From Cytophagales bacterium (GTDB taxonomy: Bacteria; Bacteroidota; Bacteroidia; Cytophagales; MED-G16): a stretch of 15,999 nt of DNA. The notes under the pieces were generated by a model. The model saw only the letters and a list, made by a program, of their open reading frames with translations, was not told the DNA's origin and did not search any database. The position numbers were made by a program, and so were the translations under genes. The DNA is taken from assembly GCA_029940715.1 (NCBI GenBank), contig JAPYTU010000032.1, positions 1 through 15,999 on the forward strand, in the 5' to 3' direction. The number at the start of each line of letters is the position of its first letter. The first letter of the stretch is position 1. Below, in pieces: positions 14,424 to 15,999 of this stretch.

Positions 14424-15625
14424 AGACTAGATATTGGAAGTTTAAATGTTTTAATTTTTTTTATTCCATTCACCTCATCAGTCCAAGAAAGAAAAATATC
14501 ATTTTGAAGTCTCTCAAGTTGAGGAAACCCAGTTACCCTACTGCTTGACACATTAAACAAACTAACTATTTCACCCATATTTCCATCCATATCTATTTTT
14601 CTCAAATTGATTGAACCAATACCTTTATTTGTAGATAACCAACTTACAACAACTGATCTTTGGTCAATAAAATCTAGATCAACCCTACCCAATGGAGTAG
14701 TATTTAAATCATTTATTAATATTTTTTCTCCAAATGATTTTCCTTGATTATTTGAAAATTTTACACTTACCTGAGGATTTCCATCTGCTGCAGAAAACCA
14801 AGCTACTACTACATCTTTACCTTTTGACTCAATAGTTGGGCCATTAACAGGGCAACCATTTATTTTCCAATTATCATCATTTAAAGAATATGAATTAGTC
14901 CATGATGAATTAATAAATCTAGATACTGATATATCTCTAATTTCATTTTTTGTTCTATCTCTATAAACAACAATTGGAATATTATCTGAAACGGTTAGTG
15001 ACGTTTGACAGCAGTCACAAACCATATTATCAATTTCACTTTCTTCTATAATTTCTCCCTCAGAATTTATAATAGCAGACCTAAGAGACATTGGACCAGA
15101 TGCATGTCCAGACTGTTCTTTAGAAGAACTGGTATTCCTTCCATCTAACCATGTAGAAAAAAATCCATCTTTATAAGGTTTTATAGATACAAAACCATGT
15201 TCAGAAAAAGTACTATCATCATGCATTTTATATTTATCAATCCAAGATTTATTTTTACTAATTAGATAATTCACATCATATGAAAATATTTCTTCAGAAC
15301 TTTTTTTTAAATAATGAGCAATCATTAAATCACTTTTATTATTTATTGATATAGAAGGAAAATCAGCCCAATTAACAAACCAATTTACACCCTTAGTTAT
15401 AAGTTCTCTCTTTCCCCATATATCTAAATTAAGTTTACTCATATACAAATAGCTTGTATCCATAGACTCTTCAATCCATGAGATATAAAGATCATTATCA
15501 GTTGATAATAAAAACGATTCTCCAGTATTACTAGAATCATAAGAAAAATTTATTTCACTGATACCATCATTCTTTTTACATGAGATTAAAATAGAAATAA
15601 TAATAAGCGTTAGTATCCTATACAA
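14420..15625 (-). CDS. Sialidase-like beta-propeller lipoprotein with Cys-Asp-Cys-Cys motif
   Basis: A 401-residue lipoprotein (leader ending LISC, Cys16) whose repeated SxxxxxxxxWxD and FSNNQGKSFG-type segments suggest a six-bladed sialidase-like propeller (exo-alpha-sialidase/BNR annotation in databases). Recognisable conserved parts are FPSISIN (89-95), STWLDGR (157-163), V202-C203-D-C205-C206-Q-T-S-L, VVYRDRTKNEIRDISVSR (219-236), N252-W-K-I-N-G-C258-P-V-N-G-P and VAWFSAADGNPQV. The Cys cluster plus Cys258 could bind a metal or form disulfides. The classical sialidase Arg triad was not identified, so enzymatic activity is unproven. There is no ATG near the leader: the start is TTG 15625, or ATT three codons upstream. 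It is divergent from the large propeller protein gene across 81 bp. Confidence 0.75.
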   Translation of the reverse strand: MYRILTLIIISILISCKKNDGISEINFSYDSSNTGESFLLSTDNDLYISWIEESMDTSYLYMSKLNLDIWGKRELITKGVNWFVNWADFPSISINNKSDLMIAHYLKKSSEEIFSYDVNYLISKNKSWIDKYKMHDDSTFSEHGFVSIKPYKDGFFSTWLDGRNTSSSKEQSGHASGPMSLRSAIINSEGEIIEESEIDNMVCDCCQTSLTVSDNIPIVVYRDRTKNEIRDISVSRFINSSWTNSYSLNDDNWKINGCPVNGPTIESKGKDVVVAWFSAADGNPQVSVKFSNNQGKSFGEKILINDLNTTPLGRVDLDFIDQRSVVVSWLSTNKGIGSINLRKIDMDGNMGEIVSLFNVSSSRVTGFPQLERLQNDIFLSWTDEVNGIKKIKTFKLPISSL

Positions 15626-15706
15626 ATAATAAATGTTTTAATTAAAGAAATAAATTAATATAATTTTTATAAATTAACCTTCCTTTTTCCATTAAACCCA
15701 ATTATT

Positions 15707-15999
15707 ATGAAAAAAATATTTATATACTTCCTTATTTCTTGTTTATTCTTTGATGTTTATTCACAAAGAAGAAAAAATAATAAAAATGTAGACCCCACAA
15801 CAACAAAAGAAGAAAAGATTTCATTATCAGCATTAAAACTTAGAAATGTTGGTCCTGCTTTCTTATCAGGAAGAATTTCAGATATAGCTATCCATCCAAA
15901 AAATGATAATGTATGGTACGTTGCAACTGGATCAAGTGGTGTATGGAAAACAGAAAATTCAGGTACTACTTGGAAACCAATCTTTGATAAAGAATCAAC
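15707..15999 (+). CDS. Exported BNR/VPS10-type beta-propeller protein (partial, N-terminal part)
   Basis: The first 97 codons of a gene that runs off the right edge. MKKIFIYFLISCLFFDVYSQ is a type I signal peptide with likely cleavage before Gln20. A charged linker follows (RRKNNKNVDPTTTKEEK). The propeller then begins with LKLRNVGPAFLSGRISDIAIHP and WYVATGSSGVWKTENSGTTWKP, the typical opening of sortilin/VPS10-like WD40/YVTN/BNR proteins that are usually near 1000 residues in Bacteroidota. The S-G-T-T-W element is a BNR (Asp-box-like) repeat. The role is unknown; such proteins are thought to bind or process extracellular material. The ATG at 15707 is the only start that gives a complete signal peptide. 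Confidence 0.85.
   Translation, partial: MKKIFIYFLISCLFFDVYSQRRKNNKNVDPTTTKEEKISLSALKLRNVGPAFLSGRISDIAIHPKNDNVWYVATGSSGVWKTENSGTTWKPIFDKES

Overview
The window is AT-rich, gene-dense DNA that looks like a Bacteroidota (flavobacterial, probably marine) chromosome with short intergenic gaps. The evidence is the mix of families (lipoprotein sulfatase, PhoD-like phosphatase, DUF2911, lamin-tail lipoprotein, sortilin/BNR-type propeller), the Lys/Asn/Ile-rich proteins, the lack of Shine-Dalgarno sequences before starts, and two exact matches to the Bacteroidota -7 promoter element TAnnTTTG. No mobile element, tRNA, rRNA, CRISPR array or phage gene is visible. No gene-free stretch exceeds 170 bases.

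Layout. Bases 1-2433, minus strand: a class C beta-lactamase-like serine hydrolase followed by a penicillin acylase-family lipoprotein that runs off the left edge. Bases 2434-2601: a divergent promoter region that also holds a previously easy-to-miss 20-codon ORF with nine cysteines, resembling a minimal metallothionein. Bases 2602-5623: a PhoD-like phosphatase lipoprotein (plus) converging with an S1 sulfatase lipoprotein (minus), their ends overlapping by 17 bp. Bases 5720-9832, minus strand: RluF-type rRNA pseudouridine synthase, an Ate1/Bpt-like aminoacyl-transferase-fold protein, an ABC-F ATPase and a methyltransferase, closely packed in that transcription order and largely about translation. 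Bases 9896-10432: a membrane-anchored DUF2911 protein. Bases 10449-12260, minus: TypA/BipA GTPase with its own promoter. Bases 12406-14423, plus: gluconokinase, a lamin-tail lipoprotein and a class A beta-lactamase-like lipoprotein. Bases 14420-15625, minus: a sialidase-like propeller lipoprotein with a Cys-Asp-Cys-Cys motif. From 15707 the window ends inside a large exported BNR/VPS10-type propeller protein.

Two themes stand out. About half of the genes encode exported or lipid-anchored hydrolases and propellers acting on esters, amides or peptides outside the cytoplasm; the others serve ribosome function and protein turnover. The least expected object is the Cys-rich micro-ORF at 2512-2574, which sits just downstream of a strong promoter element and just upstream of a metallophosphatase. 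A second oddity is that three of the lipoproteins and RluF have no ATG at their N terminus and must start at TTG, GTG or ATT.
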